Source: Sphingomonas morindae
GTDB taxonomy: Bacteria > Pseudomonadota > Alphaproteobacteria > Sphingomonadales > Sphingomonadaceae
Assembly (NCBI RefSeq): GCF_023822065.1
Contig: NZ_CP084930.1
Location: forward strand, 2,868,001-2,932,000
Length of the DNA: 64,000 bases
Direction: 5' to 3'
Below are positions 37,098 through 45,381 of the stretch, one piece after another. Position numbers and translations under genes: made by a program. Every line of letters begins with the position of its first letter. Within the stretch, counting starts at the first letter, position 1. Below the pieces are notes generated by a model. It was given only the letters and a program-made list of their open reading frames with translations, made no database searches and was not told the origin of the DNA.

Positions 37098-38294
37098 ATG
37101 GAAACTGCGCAGCCGCCCGGAAGGGCGCCGGATCGAGGCCTGTTCGCGCTGATGCTCGGCGTGTTTCTGGGTGGCGGCCTGCTCAACGCCACCGTCGCGC
37201 TGCTCGTCCCCCGGCTCAGCACCTTGGCCGGGCTGGGGCTTACCGAGGCCGCCTCGGCGCAGCTCGCTTATTATGCCAGCTATCTGCTCTTCGCCCTGCC
37301 GGCGGCGGCGCTGCTGGTGCGCTGGGGCGCGGGGCGGGCGATGGCGGGCGGCCTCGCGGTGATGGCGATCGGCTGCGCGCTGCTCGCGCTCGCGCTGCTC
37401 GAGCGCGTGTCCGCCATGCTGTTCCTCGCGCTGCTGCTGGTGTCGAGCGGGGTGACCCTGCTGCAGATCACCGGCAATGGCGTGATGGCGACGATGGGCG
37501 CCGGCGCGACGCGCCGTTTCACGCTGCTCCAGGCGTTCAACTCGCTCGGCACCGTGCTCGGCCCGCTGCTCGCCAGCCGCTTCCTGCTCGATCCGGGGGC
37601 GCCGGGCGGCGCGGCGCCGCCATTCCTGGCGGGCGCTGTGCTCTTCGCGCTGCTCGGCGCCGGCTTTGCGCTGCGCGCCCGATCCTTGCCGCCGCGCGGC
37701 GACGATCTGCACCCCAGCCTCGGCGCCGTCGCCGGGCTGATGACGCGCTCGCCCCGGCTGATGTTCGGCGCCACCGCCATCTTCGCCTATGTCGGGGCGG
37801 AGGTGAGCATCGCCGCCTTCGCGGTCGCCTATCTCACGCGGCCCGATCGGCTGGGCGTCGACGCGATCGCCGCCGGGCGGCTGGTGAGCCTCTATTGGGC
37901 GGGCGCCATGGCGGGGCGGTTCGCGGGCGTCGTGCTGCTGCGGCGCATCCCGGCGGCGCGGCTGCTCGCCGGCGCGGCCGCGCTGGCGCTCCTGCTGATC
38001 CTTGTCGCGGGCCTCGCCACGGGGCTGGCGGGGAGCGCCGCGCTGCTCGCGCTCGGGCTTGCCAACGCGATCATGTTCCCGACGATTTTCGCGCTTGCCA
38101 TGCCCGAGCGAGAAGGCGAGATGCCGATCGCATCGATGCTGCTGTGCATGGCGGTGGTCGGCGGGGCGCTGGTGCCGGTGGCGGCGGGCGCGGTGGCCGA
38201 TACATTGTCGGTGCCGGCGGCGCTGCTTGTGCCGGGGCTGTGCTACGCCCTTATCTTCGCCTTTGCACGCCAGGGAGCCGGATGGCGATCGTAA
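37098..38294 (+). CDS. MFS sugar transporter, FHS (FucP/GluP-like) family
   Basis: This is a 398-residue transporter with about 12 membrane segments. The FHS hallmarks are in the first half: QITGNGVMATMG (helix 4 region) and LLQAFNSLGTVLGPLLASRFLL. That family imports fucose, glucose, galactose or related sugars with protons. It overlaps the start of the LacI gene by 13 bases, so the two are made together. That suggests a sugar-responsive autoregulated pair. Which sugar is unknown. Confidence 0.82.
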   Translation: METAQPPGRAPDRGLFALMLGVFLGGGLLNATVALLVPRLSTLAGLGLTEAASAQLAYYASYLLFALPAAALLVRWGAGRAMAGGLAVMAIGCALLALALLERVSAMLFLALLLVSSGVTLLQITGNGVMATMGAGATRRFTLLQAFNSLGTVLGPLLASRFLLDPGAPGGAAPPFLAGAVLFALLGAGFALRARSLPPRGDDLHPSLGAVAGLMTRSPRLMFGATAIFAYVGAEVSIAAFAVAYLTRPDRLGVDAIAAGRLVSLYWAGAMAGRFAGVVLLRRIPAARLLAGAAALALLLILVAGLATGLAGSAALLALGLANAIMFPTIFALAMPEREGEMPIASMLLCMAVVGGALVPVAAGAVADTLSVPAALLVPGLCYALIFAFARQGAGWRS

Positions 38295-39295
38295 CGATCA
38301 AGGATGTCGCCGAGCGGGTCGGGGTATCCGCCAAGACGGTGTCGCGCGTCATCAATGGCGAGCCCCATGTCCGGGCCGCGTTGCGCGAGCAGGTGGAGCG
38401 GGTGGTGGCCGAACTCGGCTATCGTCCCAATGCCCATGCCCGCAGCCTCTCGAGCGCGCGCTCCTATCTGCTCGCTATGCTGTTCGACGATCCGAGTTCG
38501 GGCTACGCCATCGCCATGCAGCAGGGTGCGATGGCGCAGTGCCGCGCGCGCAGCTACCATCTGCTGGTGGAGCGGCTGGACGCGCAGCAGCCGCGCTTCG
38601 TGGAGGAGCTGGCCGATACCGCCGCCGCGCTGCGCCTGGATGGCGTGATCCTGCCGCCGCCCCTGTGCGACATGCCCGAGCTTCTCGACGCGGTGGAGCG
38701 GCTGGGCCTGCCCTATGTGCGCGTGTCGCCGGCGGCGCCGGGCGCGCGCGCGGCGCCGTCGCTCGGGATCGACGAGGAGGCCGCCGCCGCCGAGATGGTG
38801 CGCCACCTTATCGCGCTCGGCCATCGCGCGATCGCCTTCGTCGCCGGCGATCCCGTCCACGCCAGCGCCGCGCGCCGTCGCAGCGGCTTTGTCGCGGCGA
38901 TGACGGCGGCGGGGCTGTCGGCCCGCGCGATCAAGCCGGGCGACTTCACCTTCCGCGCCGGGCTGGCCGCAGGCGAGGCGCTGCTCGGCCGGCGCGCGCC
39001 GCCCAGCGCCATCTTCGCCGCCAATGACGACATGGCCCTGGGCGTGCTGGTGGCGGCCCTGCGGCGCGGCCTGGCGGTGCCGGAGCAGCTCTCCGTCGCC
39101 GGCTTCGACGATGGGCCGACCGCGCGCATCGCCTGGCCGGCGCTCACCACGATCCGCCAGCCCACCGCCGAAATGGGCGCCGCCGCCGTCGACCTGCTGA
39201 TCGACCGCGCCGCCGGCGATCACCACGCGCTGCTCGACTTCGCGTTGGTCGAGCGGGACAGCACCGCCGCGCCCGGTCCGGCGCGCGCGGGCTAA
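38282..39295 (+). CDS. LacI-family transcriptional regulator (with FHS transporter)
   Basis: This is a 337-residue repressor. The HTH is at about 5-25 (TIKDVAERVGVSAKTVSRVI), followed by the hinge (NAHARSLSSARSYL) and a periplasmic-binding-protein-like sugar domain (VILPPPLCD, IDEEAAAAEMVRHLIALGHR, AIFAANDDMALGVL, VAGFDDGPTA). The ATG at 38282 has AGGGAG five bases upstream and lies inside the transporter gene. Its stop overlaps the convergent SGNH hydrolase stop. It probably controls the FHS transporter. It is also a second candidate for the operators elsewhere in the window. Confidence 0.92.
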   Translation: MAIVTIKDVAERVGVSAKTVSRVINGEPHVRAALREQVERVVAELGYRPNAHARSLSSARSYLLAMLFDDPSSGYAIAMQQGAMAQCRARSYHLLVERLDAQQPRFVEELADTAAALRLDGVILPPPLCDMPELLDAVERLGLPYVRVSPAAPGARAAPSLGIDEEAAAAEMVRHLIALGHRAIAFVAGDPVHASAARRRSGFVAAMTAAGLSARAIKPGDFTFRAGLAAGEALLGRRAPPSAIFAANDDMALGVLVAALRRGLAVPEQLSVAGFDDGPTARIAWPALTTIRQPTAEMGAAAVDLLIDRAAGDHHALLDFALVERDSTAAPGPARAG

Positions 39296-40557
39296 CGCGG
39301 CGAAGCCTCGGGCGCCACCAGCGCCAGCGGTACCGCCTCGGCCATGGCGCGATAGCCGGCGGGCGAGGGGTGGAGATGATCGCCGCTGTCGAAGCCGGGC
39401 AGGAGCCGCTCGGGATGCGCGGGGTCGCGCGTCGCGCGATCGAAATCGATCACGCCGTCGGTGTGCCCGGGCGCGCGCAGCCACTGGTTCACCGCCACGC
39501 GGTCCGCCTCGTCCTGCGGCGTGGGAGCATAATAGTCGGACCCGGTGAAGGGCATGATGGTGGCGCCGTAGAGGCGCAGCCCCTTGGCATGGGCGCGCGC
39601 CACCAGCTGCGCGTAGCCGGCGGTCAGCCGCGCCACCAGCGCGGCATGGGCGGCGGGATCGCGCACATGCGTCCGCGCGAAGGTGCCGAGATCGTTGATC
39701 CCCTCGAGCAGGATCACCGCATCGGCGCCGGTCGTGGCGAGGACATCGCGATCGAACCGGGCCAGCGCGCTCGGGCCGAGCCCGTCGTCCAGCACGCGGT
39801 TGCCGCCGATGCCCTGGTTGGCGAGGCCCCGCGCCGGCGGCAGGCGCCGCGCCAGATAGTCGGTCCAGCGCGTATCGCCATTGGTGATCGCGCCATGGCC
39901 GTCGGTGATGGAATCGCCCAGCGCCACCAGCACCGGGCCGCAGCCCGCGCTCTCGACCCCGGAGAGCCAATACCAATGGTCGAGCCCGCGCGCGCCGGTC
40001 AGCATGGCGGCGGCGCTCTGCGCGCCCGGCGCGAGCCAGCTTGTGGTGCGCGCGCCGGGATGGCCGGTGACGGGCGCCGGCGCGGCGGCGAGGTGAAGGC
40101 TCACCGCCAGCACCGTGCCGCGCCGGGCGGGCAGCGCGACCGGATCGGACAGATAATCGACCCCGGCCGGGATCTCCACCGCCGCCGCCCCCGCGAAGCG
40201 CACCGGCAGGGCGGGGCCGGCGAGCGAAGCCGCGCCCACGCCCTGCGCCAGGGCCAGCGTGACATGATCGATCCGCAGCGGCGTGGTGCCGAAGGCGTTC
40301 GAGAAACGCAGCCGCTGGCGCGGGCCACCGGCGCTGAGCGTCACCGTCTGCCGCAGCGTGGCATCGGCGAGCGCGGCGGTGGGCGGCGTGTCCTCCGGCT
40401 TGGGCACCATCTGCGCCGAAGTCCAGGCGGCATGCCAGCCATCGCCGCAGACGGGCCGCGCGACCGCGGGTGTGAGCGCAACCAGCGCCGCAAAAAACAT
40501 GGCCGGCTTCGCGAGGAAGCCGGCCATCAGGGGGGAGGAGGGGGAGAGGAAGGACAT
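39292..40557 (-). CDS. Exported SGNH/GDSL-family esterase
   Basis: This is up to 421 residues. It has an N-terminal hydrophobic export signal (MFFAALVALTPAVA within the first 35), then a beta-rich domain (WHAAWTSAQ, TLRQTVTLSAGG, LRFSNAFGTTPL). The SGNH core has block I GDSITDG (Ser216), block II GIGGNRV, block III EGIND, and block V GDHLHPSPAGY (Asp393, His396). Family members remove acetyl or other acyl groups from polysaccharides. The ATG at 40557 overlaps the receptor stop (TGATG). However, a terminator-like hairpin lies inside the first codons, so a start at ATG 40500 (MFFAAL) is also possible. Placed after a TonB receptor in the hexuronate locus, it may deacetylate xylan-type fragments. 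Confidence 0.85.
   Translation of the reverse strand: MSFLSPSSPLMAGFLAKPAMFFAALVALTPAVARPVCGDGWHAAWTSAQMVPKPEDTPPTAALADATLRQTVTLSAGGPRQRLRFSNAFGTTPLRIDHVTLALAQGVGAASLAGPALPVRFAGAAAVEIPAGVDYLSDPVALPARRGTVLAVSLHLAAAPAPVTGHPGARTTSWLAPGAQSAAAMLTGARGLDHWYWLSGVESAGCGPVLVALGDSITDGHGAITNGDTRWTDYLARRLPPARGLANQGIGGNRVLDDGLGPSALARFDRDVLATTGADAVILLEGINDLGTFARTHVRDPAAHAALVARLTAGYAQLVARAHAKGLRLYGATIMPFTGSDYYAPTPQDEADRVAVNQWLRAPGHTDGVIDFDRATRDPAHPERLLPGFDSGDHLHPSPAGYRAMAEAVPLALVAPEASPR
40492..40525 (-). terminator. Terminator-like hairpin after the TonB receptor, inside the SGNH 5' end
   Basis: GGCCGGCTTC at 40501-40510 pairs perfectly with GAAGCCGGCC at 40516-40525 over a five-base loop. On the minus strand it is followed after three bases by TTTTTT (40497-40492). 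This is a full Rho-independent terminator layout 32 bases after the receptor stop. Confidence 0.75.
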
Positions 40558-43500
40558 CAGAACTTGGCTCGCACACCCATCAGGAACTGGCGGCCGGGAT
40601 AATAGGTGCTGTAGGCCGCGTTGGAATAGCCGAAATAGGTGCGGATCGGCTGGTTGGTGAGGTTCAGCGCATCGAAGGTGAGGCGGAACGCCTTGTTGAG
40701 CCAGGGCAGCTGATAGCCGGCGGAAAGATCCAGCTGGCCCCGCGCATCGGACACGAGCGGAACATTGACGTTGTTCTGCGGCCCGTTGGCCGAGACATTC
40801 TTGTCGTTCCACACATAGTTCAGGCTGATCGAGATGCCGTGATTCTCGTAGAAGCCCTGAATATTGTAGCTCCACGGCGCGATGCCGGGGGCGAACAGCC
40901 CGTCGCTCGAGCTTTGCGTGATGCGCGTGCCATTGGCTGAGAAGCCCAGCCCCTTCACCAGGAAATCGAGCGGCTGCACCCAGGTGACCTCGACGCCGCG
41001 GACCAGCAGCTTCTGGAGGTTGACCGGCTGGTTGACGAAGATCAGCGCCGCATCCGGGCCGCCGCGCGAGTTGATCGCGTCGCGCTGCGTGGTCTGGAGC
41101 GTGTTGAAGTCGATGCCGAGGCTGTTGAACGGCACGGTGCTCTGCTGGATCGCGGTGAAGCCGTCGATGTCCTTGCGGAAATAGCTGACGCCGACATAGC
41201 CGATGCCGCCCGTGTAATATTCGCCGCCGAGATCGATATTGTTCGACGTGTAGGGCTTGAGATTGGGATTGCCGCGCGTCGCCACCTGCGCCGAGGTATC
41301 GGAGAAGGTCAGCCCCGGCAGCAGCGAGCCGGCATCGGCGCGCGTCACCGCGCGCGAGGCCGAGGCGCGCAGCTTGAGCCGCCGCGTCACGTCGTAGGTG
41401 AGGTTGAAGGAGGGCAGCCAGTCATTGTAGCTCGCCTTCTGGCTGAGCGTGGAGAAGGTGTTGCCGACCTGGATCGGCCCTTCCACGAACTGGTCGGTGT
41501 GGAAGTAGCGCACGCCCACATTGATACGCAGATCGCGATCGAGGATCTGCGTCAGCCCGTTCAGCTCGACATAGCCGCCAAAGGTCTTTTCGCGGATATT
41601 GCCGACCGCGCCGCCCGTGACCGCGCCGCTCGTCACGGGCGCGTTGTCGCGGAAGCTGGCATAGTTGGTGGCCTGTTCGAGCGCCGAGAGATCGGGCTGG
41701 ATGAAGCTGGTATAGCCCACCGGCCCATTGGCGAGATGGCCAAAATCGGTGATGCTCAGCCGCTGGAGATATTGGCTCACCTGGCTGTTGGGCACCGATC
41801 CGGTGGTGCCGTCGCAGGTCGCGCCGCACACGGCGGTCTGGAAGGCGACCGAATTGTCGAAGGCCTGGATCGAGCGGAAGGCCTCGTCATAGGCGGCGCC
41901 CGCCTTGAGGTTCACATCCTTGCTGCCCCAGGTCACGTCGAAATGCGCGCCCTTGGTGTTGGTCTTGCGCTCCACATTCTGGACGTTGACGCGATACCAG
42001 CGCCAGCCGAGATTGGGATCGCCGAGATCGCGGTTGGTGGTGATCACCGGCTGCGGGTTGCCGTTGGTGTTGTCGAAGAAGACGTTGAGGCCCGATTGCG
42101 GCGGCGTCTGGAAGTCGAATTGCGGCTGTTCGCGGAAGAAGGTGCTGCGCCCATAATTCACCTGCGCGTCGATCTTCAGCGTGTCGGTGGGCTGCCACGT
42201 CATGCTGGGATTGACGTTCCAGAACTTGGTCGTCTGGTTGAACACGTCCGCCTCGAGGAAGAAGCTCGAATTGGCGAAGGTGCCGTTGGTGACGACGCCG
42301 TTGGGATCGACGGTCAGGTCGATCGGCACCATGCCGCCGGTCGAGGTGGGCGAGGTGCCCGGCGCCGAGTTGCGCACATACCAGTTCATGTTGAGCCGGG
42401 TGAAATCGCGCTTGGAATAGGCGTAGAGGCCATCGAAGGCGAAGTGCAGCCGGTCGCTCGGCCGCCATTCCAGCGCGAGCAGCGTGGAGATGCGCGAGCG
42501 CGTGCCGGTGGTCAGGCTGTTGCGGGCAAGGCGCGGGATCAGCGCGGTGCGCAGCACGTCGAGCGGCACGCCCGAGGTGGCGGCGAGATCCACCGGAGCG
42601 CCCGGCACCAGGCCGAAGCCGGTATTGGCCGGCACGGTGGGCGCATAGATGAAGCCGTTGCCGCCGGCATCGGCGCGGCCGGCGACGCCGGTGGGGATGT
42701 TGCCGTCGGTCCAGCCCACCGTCTCGAAGCCGTCGATCCGCGACTTCTGCTGCAGCCCGGCAACGCCGACGAGCACGCCGAACGTATCGCCGAAGGTGTG
42801 GCTGGCGACGATCGCGCCGCGCGGGCCGGCCTTGCCGTTGCTGTCCGAATATTGCGCCTGGCCGACCACGGTGACGTGCGTGCCGGGCGTGTCGAAGGGC
42901 CGCGCGTTGCGGAGATTGACCGTGCCCGCGATGCCGCCTTCCAGCGTGGAGGCGACCGGGCTCTTCAGCACGTCGAGGCGCGTGAACAGCTCGGACGGGA
43001 AGAGATCGAGATCGACTTCGCGATTGCCGCCGCCGAAGCCGGTGGTGCCGCCGTCCGACGCGATGGCGATCTGCGTGTTGTTGAGCAGCACCTTGGAGAA
43101 GCTGGGGCCCAGCCCCCGGATCGAGACCTGCACGCCTTCGCCATTGATGTCGCGGGCGAGCTTCACGCCGGGGATGCGGTTCAGCGTCTCGGCCAGGTTG
43201 GTGGCGGGCAGCTTGCCGATATCCTCGGCGAAGATCGAATCGGTGAAGCCCACCGCCGCGCGCTTGGCGTTGGTAGCGCTCTGCAGGCTCTTGCGGATGC
43301 CGGTGACGACGATCTCATTGCCGCCGCCGGGCGCCGCCTGGGTCGCCACCGCATTGGCAGGCGCGCTGGCCGGGGCGCCATTATCGGGGCTGAAGGGATT
43401 GCTGGAGGTGACGCCGCTCGCCGCCGGATCGACCGGATCCGAAGGACGCGCCGCCGGATCGCTGGCCGGGTTGGCGACGGGCGGGATCTGGGGCGCCTGG

Positions 43501-43592
43501 GCATGGGCAAGGCCGGCAAGGCTAAAGGCGGCCAGCCCGGAGGCCGCCAGCAGACAGGCGCGCACGGATTTCGGATGCGAGAAAGCGTTCAT
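40557..43592 (-). CDS. TonB-dependent receptor of the hexuronate locus
   Basis: This is a 1011-residue outer-membrane receptor. A signal peptide (about 1-32, ending AHAQA) is followed by a Pro/Ala/Asp-rich spacer and a TonB-box-like EIVVTGIRKSLQ. The plug has AEDIGKLPATNLAETLNRIPG and VSIRGLGPSFSKVLLN, and the barrel ends in GVRAKF. It belongs to the long oligosaccharide-receptor type. GAGGGG precedes the ATG. It has its own promoter-like element and a LacI-type operator at 43658-43671 that matches the one in front of manD. It probably imports glucuronic-acid-bearing oligosaccharides, which is inference from context. Confidence 0.92.
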   Translation of the reverse strand: MNAFSHPKSVRACLLAASGLAAFSLAGLAHAQAPQIPPVANPASDPAARPSDPVDPAASGVTSSNPFSPDNGAPASAPANAVATQAAPGGGNEIVVTGIRKSLQSATNAKRAAVGFTDSIFAEDIGKLPATNLAETLNRIPGVKLARDINGEGVQVSIRGLGPSFSKVLLNNTQIAIASDGGTTGFGGGNREVDLDLFPSELFTRLDVLKSPVASTLEGGIAGTVNLRNARPFDTPGTHVTVVGQAQYSDSNGKAGPRGAIVASHTFGDTFGVLVGVAGLQQKSRIDGFETVGWTDGNIPTGVAGRADAGGNGFIYAPTVPANTGFGLVPGAPVDLAATSGVPLDVLRTALIPRLARNSLTTGTRSRISTLLALEWRPSDRLHFAFDGLYAYSKRDFTRLNMNWYVRNSAPGTSPTSTGGMVPIDLTVDPNGVVTNGTFANSSFFLEADVFNQTTKFWNVNPSMTWQPTDTLKIDAQVNYGRSTFFREQPQFDFQTPPQSGLNVFFDNTNGNPQPVITTNRDLGDPNLGWRWYRVNVQNVERKTNTKGAHFDVTWGSKDVNLKAGAAYDEAFRSIQAFDNSVAFQTAVCGATCDGTTGSVPNSQVSQYLQRLSITDFGHLANGPVGYTSFIQPDLSALEQATNYASFRDNAPVTSGAVTGGAVGNIREKTFGGYVELNGLTQILDRDLRINVGVRYFHTDQFVEGPIQVGNTFSTLSQKASYNDWLPSFNLTYDVTRRLKLRASASRAVTRADAGSLLPGLTFSDTSAQVATRGNPNLKPYTSNNIDLGGEYYTGGIGYVGVSYFRKDIDGFTAIQQSTVPFNSLGIDFNTLQTTQRDAINSRGGPDAALIFVNQPVNLQKLLVRGVEVTWVQPLDFLVKGLGFSANGTRITQSSSDGLFAPGIAPWSYNIQGFYENHGISISLNYVWNDKNVSANGPQNNVNVPLVSDARGQLDLSAGYQLPWLNKAFRLTFDALNLTNQPIRTYFGYSNAAYSTYYPGRQFLMGVRAKF

Positions 43593-43657
43593 CTACCCCT
43601 CCTGGTCACGCCCGCTTGGTCGCGGGCTGTTATCGGATGATATCCGGCGCCTCATTT

Positions 43658-43671
43658 TGATAGCGCTAACA
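43658..43671. promoter_or_regulatory. LacI-type operator before the TonB receptor
   Basis: TGATAGCGCTAACA is a near-perfect 14-bp palindrome around a central GC step, typical of LacI/GalR operators. It lies 66 bases before the receptor start codon, just downstream of the candidate -10. It differs from the operator at 50812-50825 by one base. Confidence 0.75.
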
Positions 43672-43677
43672 GGACTA

Positions 43678-43705
43678 TGTCTACGGCGTTCGTTTCCGAA
43701 GTCAA
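43678..43705 (-). promoter_or_regulatory. Candidate promoter of the TonB receptor-SGNH pair
   Basis: On the minus strand TTGACT (43705-43700) and TAGACA (43683-43678) are separated by 16 bases. The LacI-type operator follows six bases after the -10, over the expected start of transcription. Confidence 0.55.
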
Positions 43706-43737
43706 GCGCGATGATTTAGCGGTAACGGGAAATCTGT

Positions 43738-45381
43738 TCAGCGGTAGCGATAGTAGCGCACCTGCTGGATCGAGACGGTATCGAGCGGCAACCGGATATG
43801 GCGGCCCTGGTGCGTCTGATCGCCATTGAGCAGCCGCCCCGGCTGCCAGCGGCCATCGGCATCGAACGTGCCTTCCCAGGCGCTTTCGATCCCCGCGAGC
43901 GGATCGCCCGGCCCGATCGGCTCGGCGGTGACGGTGATGCCCGTGCCCGCGATCAGAACACTGTCGGGCCCCGTCGCCACGATCAGCCCGCCATGCGCGG
44001 CGATGGTCTGCTCGGCGCGCGGCGTCCACGGGTCGACGAACGAGACGGTGAAGCGATAGCCGTTGATCTCCGCCTGTTGCGGCTGATCCAAAACGGTGCC
44101 GTCCTCCAGCACGCGGGGCCGGAAGCCGGCGCGCGCGCCCGGTCCCGCGGCGAGCAGCGTCGGCGCGATCTGGCTGAGCACGGCATAGCTGTCCGCGATC
44201 GCGCCGGGCTTGGCGTCGATCGATTCGATCGAAAAGGGGCTGAAGCCGATCGCGCCGAGCTGGCCGAAGGCGTAGAAGGCGTTGGCCGGCCCCTCGGGGG
44301 CGCCGGCATTGTTCGCCTCGGGGATGAACAGCGCATTGTCCGGCCGCGCGAAGCGCCCGGCAAGATCGCTGAAATTGGGAAAATAGATGTCGGGCGCCAG
44401 CATATCGAGCGTCGGCGCGCCCGCTTTCCAGATGTCGATCAGATGCGGAATGGGGCCGCCGGCGGGATAGTCGCCCGGCGCCTTGCCGGTGCGGTTGAGC
44501 GCCGCGTTGACATACAGGGGCAGGGCATATTCGGCCTTGCCCGCCGCCGCGATCGCATCGGCATAGCGCGCATAATGCCAGGCGGTGAAGATTTCCGCCG
44601 CCGCCGCGCCGTGGCCGAACAGGCTCGTCCAATCGCCGCTGGTGCGCGCGCCCTCGGCCTCCCACAAGCGCTTCAGCTCGGGCGCGAGCGTGGCGCGATG
44701 GCGGACGAGATAGGCGGTCAGCGCGGCGGGCACGGGCGCGTGCCAGGCCGCCTCCGCCGCCGGACCGTGATCGCGCGCGGTCGGCAGCATGCCGATCTCG
44801 TTTTCCACCTGCACCATCAGCACCGTGTCGCGTCCGCCATCGACCGCCTTGAGATGCGCCATCAGCGCGGCGAAGGCGCGCGCGTCGGCGGCGCGGTTGG
44901 CCGGCGCGAAGGCCGACAATATCTCGGCGCCCTGACCATCGGGCAGGGTGACGCGCGGGAATTGCGCCTGATCGCGCTTCACCCAGGCCGGCACATAGCT
45001 CGACATGCTGTTCTTCCACGCGCCGAACCAGAGCAGCACGAGGTGAAGATGCTCGGCCCGCGCCGATGCGAGCAGCGCATCCACCGATCGCCAGTCGAAA
45101 CGGCCCGGCGCCGGCTCGATCAGCTCCCACGAGACCGGCGCGAGCACGGTGTTGAGGTGCATGGCGCGCAGCTTCGCCCAGTGCGGCGCCATATAGGCGG
45201 CGCTCGAGGCGGAGGAATTGCCCAGCTCGCCGCCCAGGATCAGCATCGGCTTGCCGGCCACGCGCAGCTGCCAGCCGGCGTCGCTGTGGACGAGGCGCGG
45301 CGGCTCGGCGCGGGCGGGGGCCGCCGCCGCGAGAAGCGCGGCGAGCGCGGCGCAGGCGGCGGCGCGGCGGCGGCGGATCAT
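43738..45381 (-). CDS. Exported GH35-like beta-galactosidase (with DUF5597-type C terminus)
   Basis: This is a 547-residue glycoside hydrolase. A signal peptide (about 1-25, Arg-rich start, AAAAPARA) is followed by a TIM barrel with GGELGNSSASS and the acid/base Glu195 in VQVENEIG. The likely nucleophile is Glu355 in LFIPEANN. The C-terminal beta-rich domain is typical of the GH35/DUF5597 group, which includes a xyloglucan-active beta-galactosidase from Cellvibrio. The ATG overlaps the preceding oxidoreductase stop (ATGA), making it the last gene of the hexuronate operon. It may remove galactose side chains from the same plant polysaccharide. Confidence 0.85.
   Translation of the reverse strand: MIRRRRAAACAALAALLAAAAPARAEPPRLVHSDAGWQLRVAGKPMLILGGELGNSSASSAAYMAPHWAKLRAMHLNTVLAPVSWELIEPAPGRFDWRSVDALLASARAEHLHLVLLWFGAWKNSMSSYVPAWVKRDQAQFPRVTLPDGQGAEILSAFAPANRAADARAFAALMAHLKAVDGGRDTVLMVQVENEIGMLPTARDHGPAAEAAWHAPVPAALTAYLVRHRATLAPELKRLWEAEGARTSGDWTSLFGHGAAAAEIFTAWHYARYADAIAAAGKAEYALPLYVNAALNRTGKAPGDYPAGGPIPHLIDIWKAGAPTLDMLAPDIYFPNFSDLAGRFARPDNALFIPEANNAGAPEGPANAFYAFGQLGAIGFSPFSIESIDAKPGAIADSYAVLSQIAPTLLAAGPGARAGFRPRVLEDGTVLDQPQQAEINGYRFTVSFVDPWTPRAEQTIAAHGGLIVATGPDSVLIAGTGITVTAEPIGPGDPLAGIESAWEGTFDADGRWQPGRLLNGDQTHQGRHIRLPLDTVSIQQVRYYRYR

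Noticed and set aside
41499-43640. A plus-strand open frame of about 710 codons opposite the hexuronate TonB receptor
   Set aside because: It is antisense to a receptor with all expected motifs. Composition is skewed and no domain is seen.
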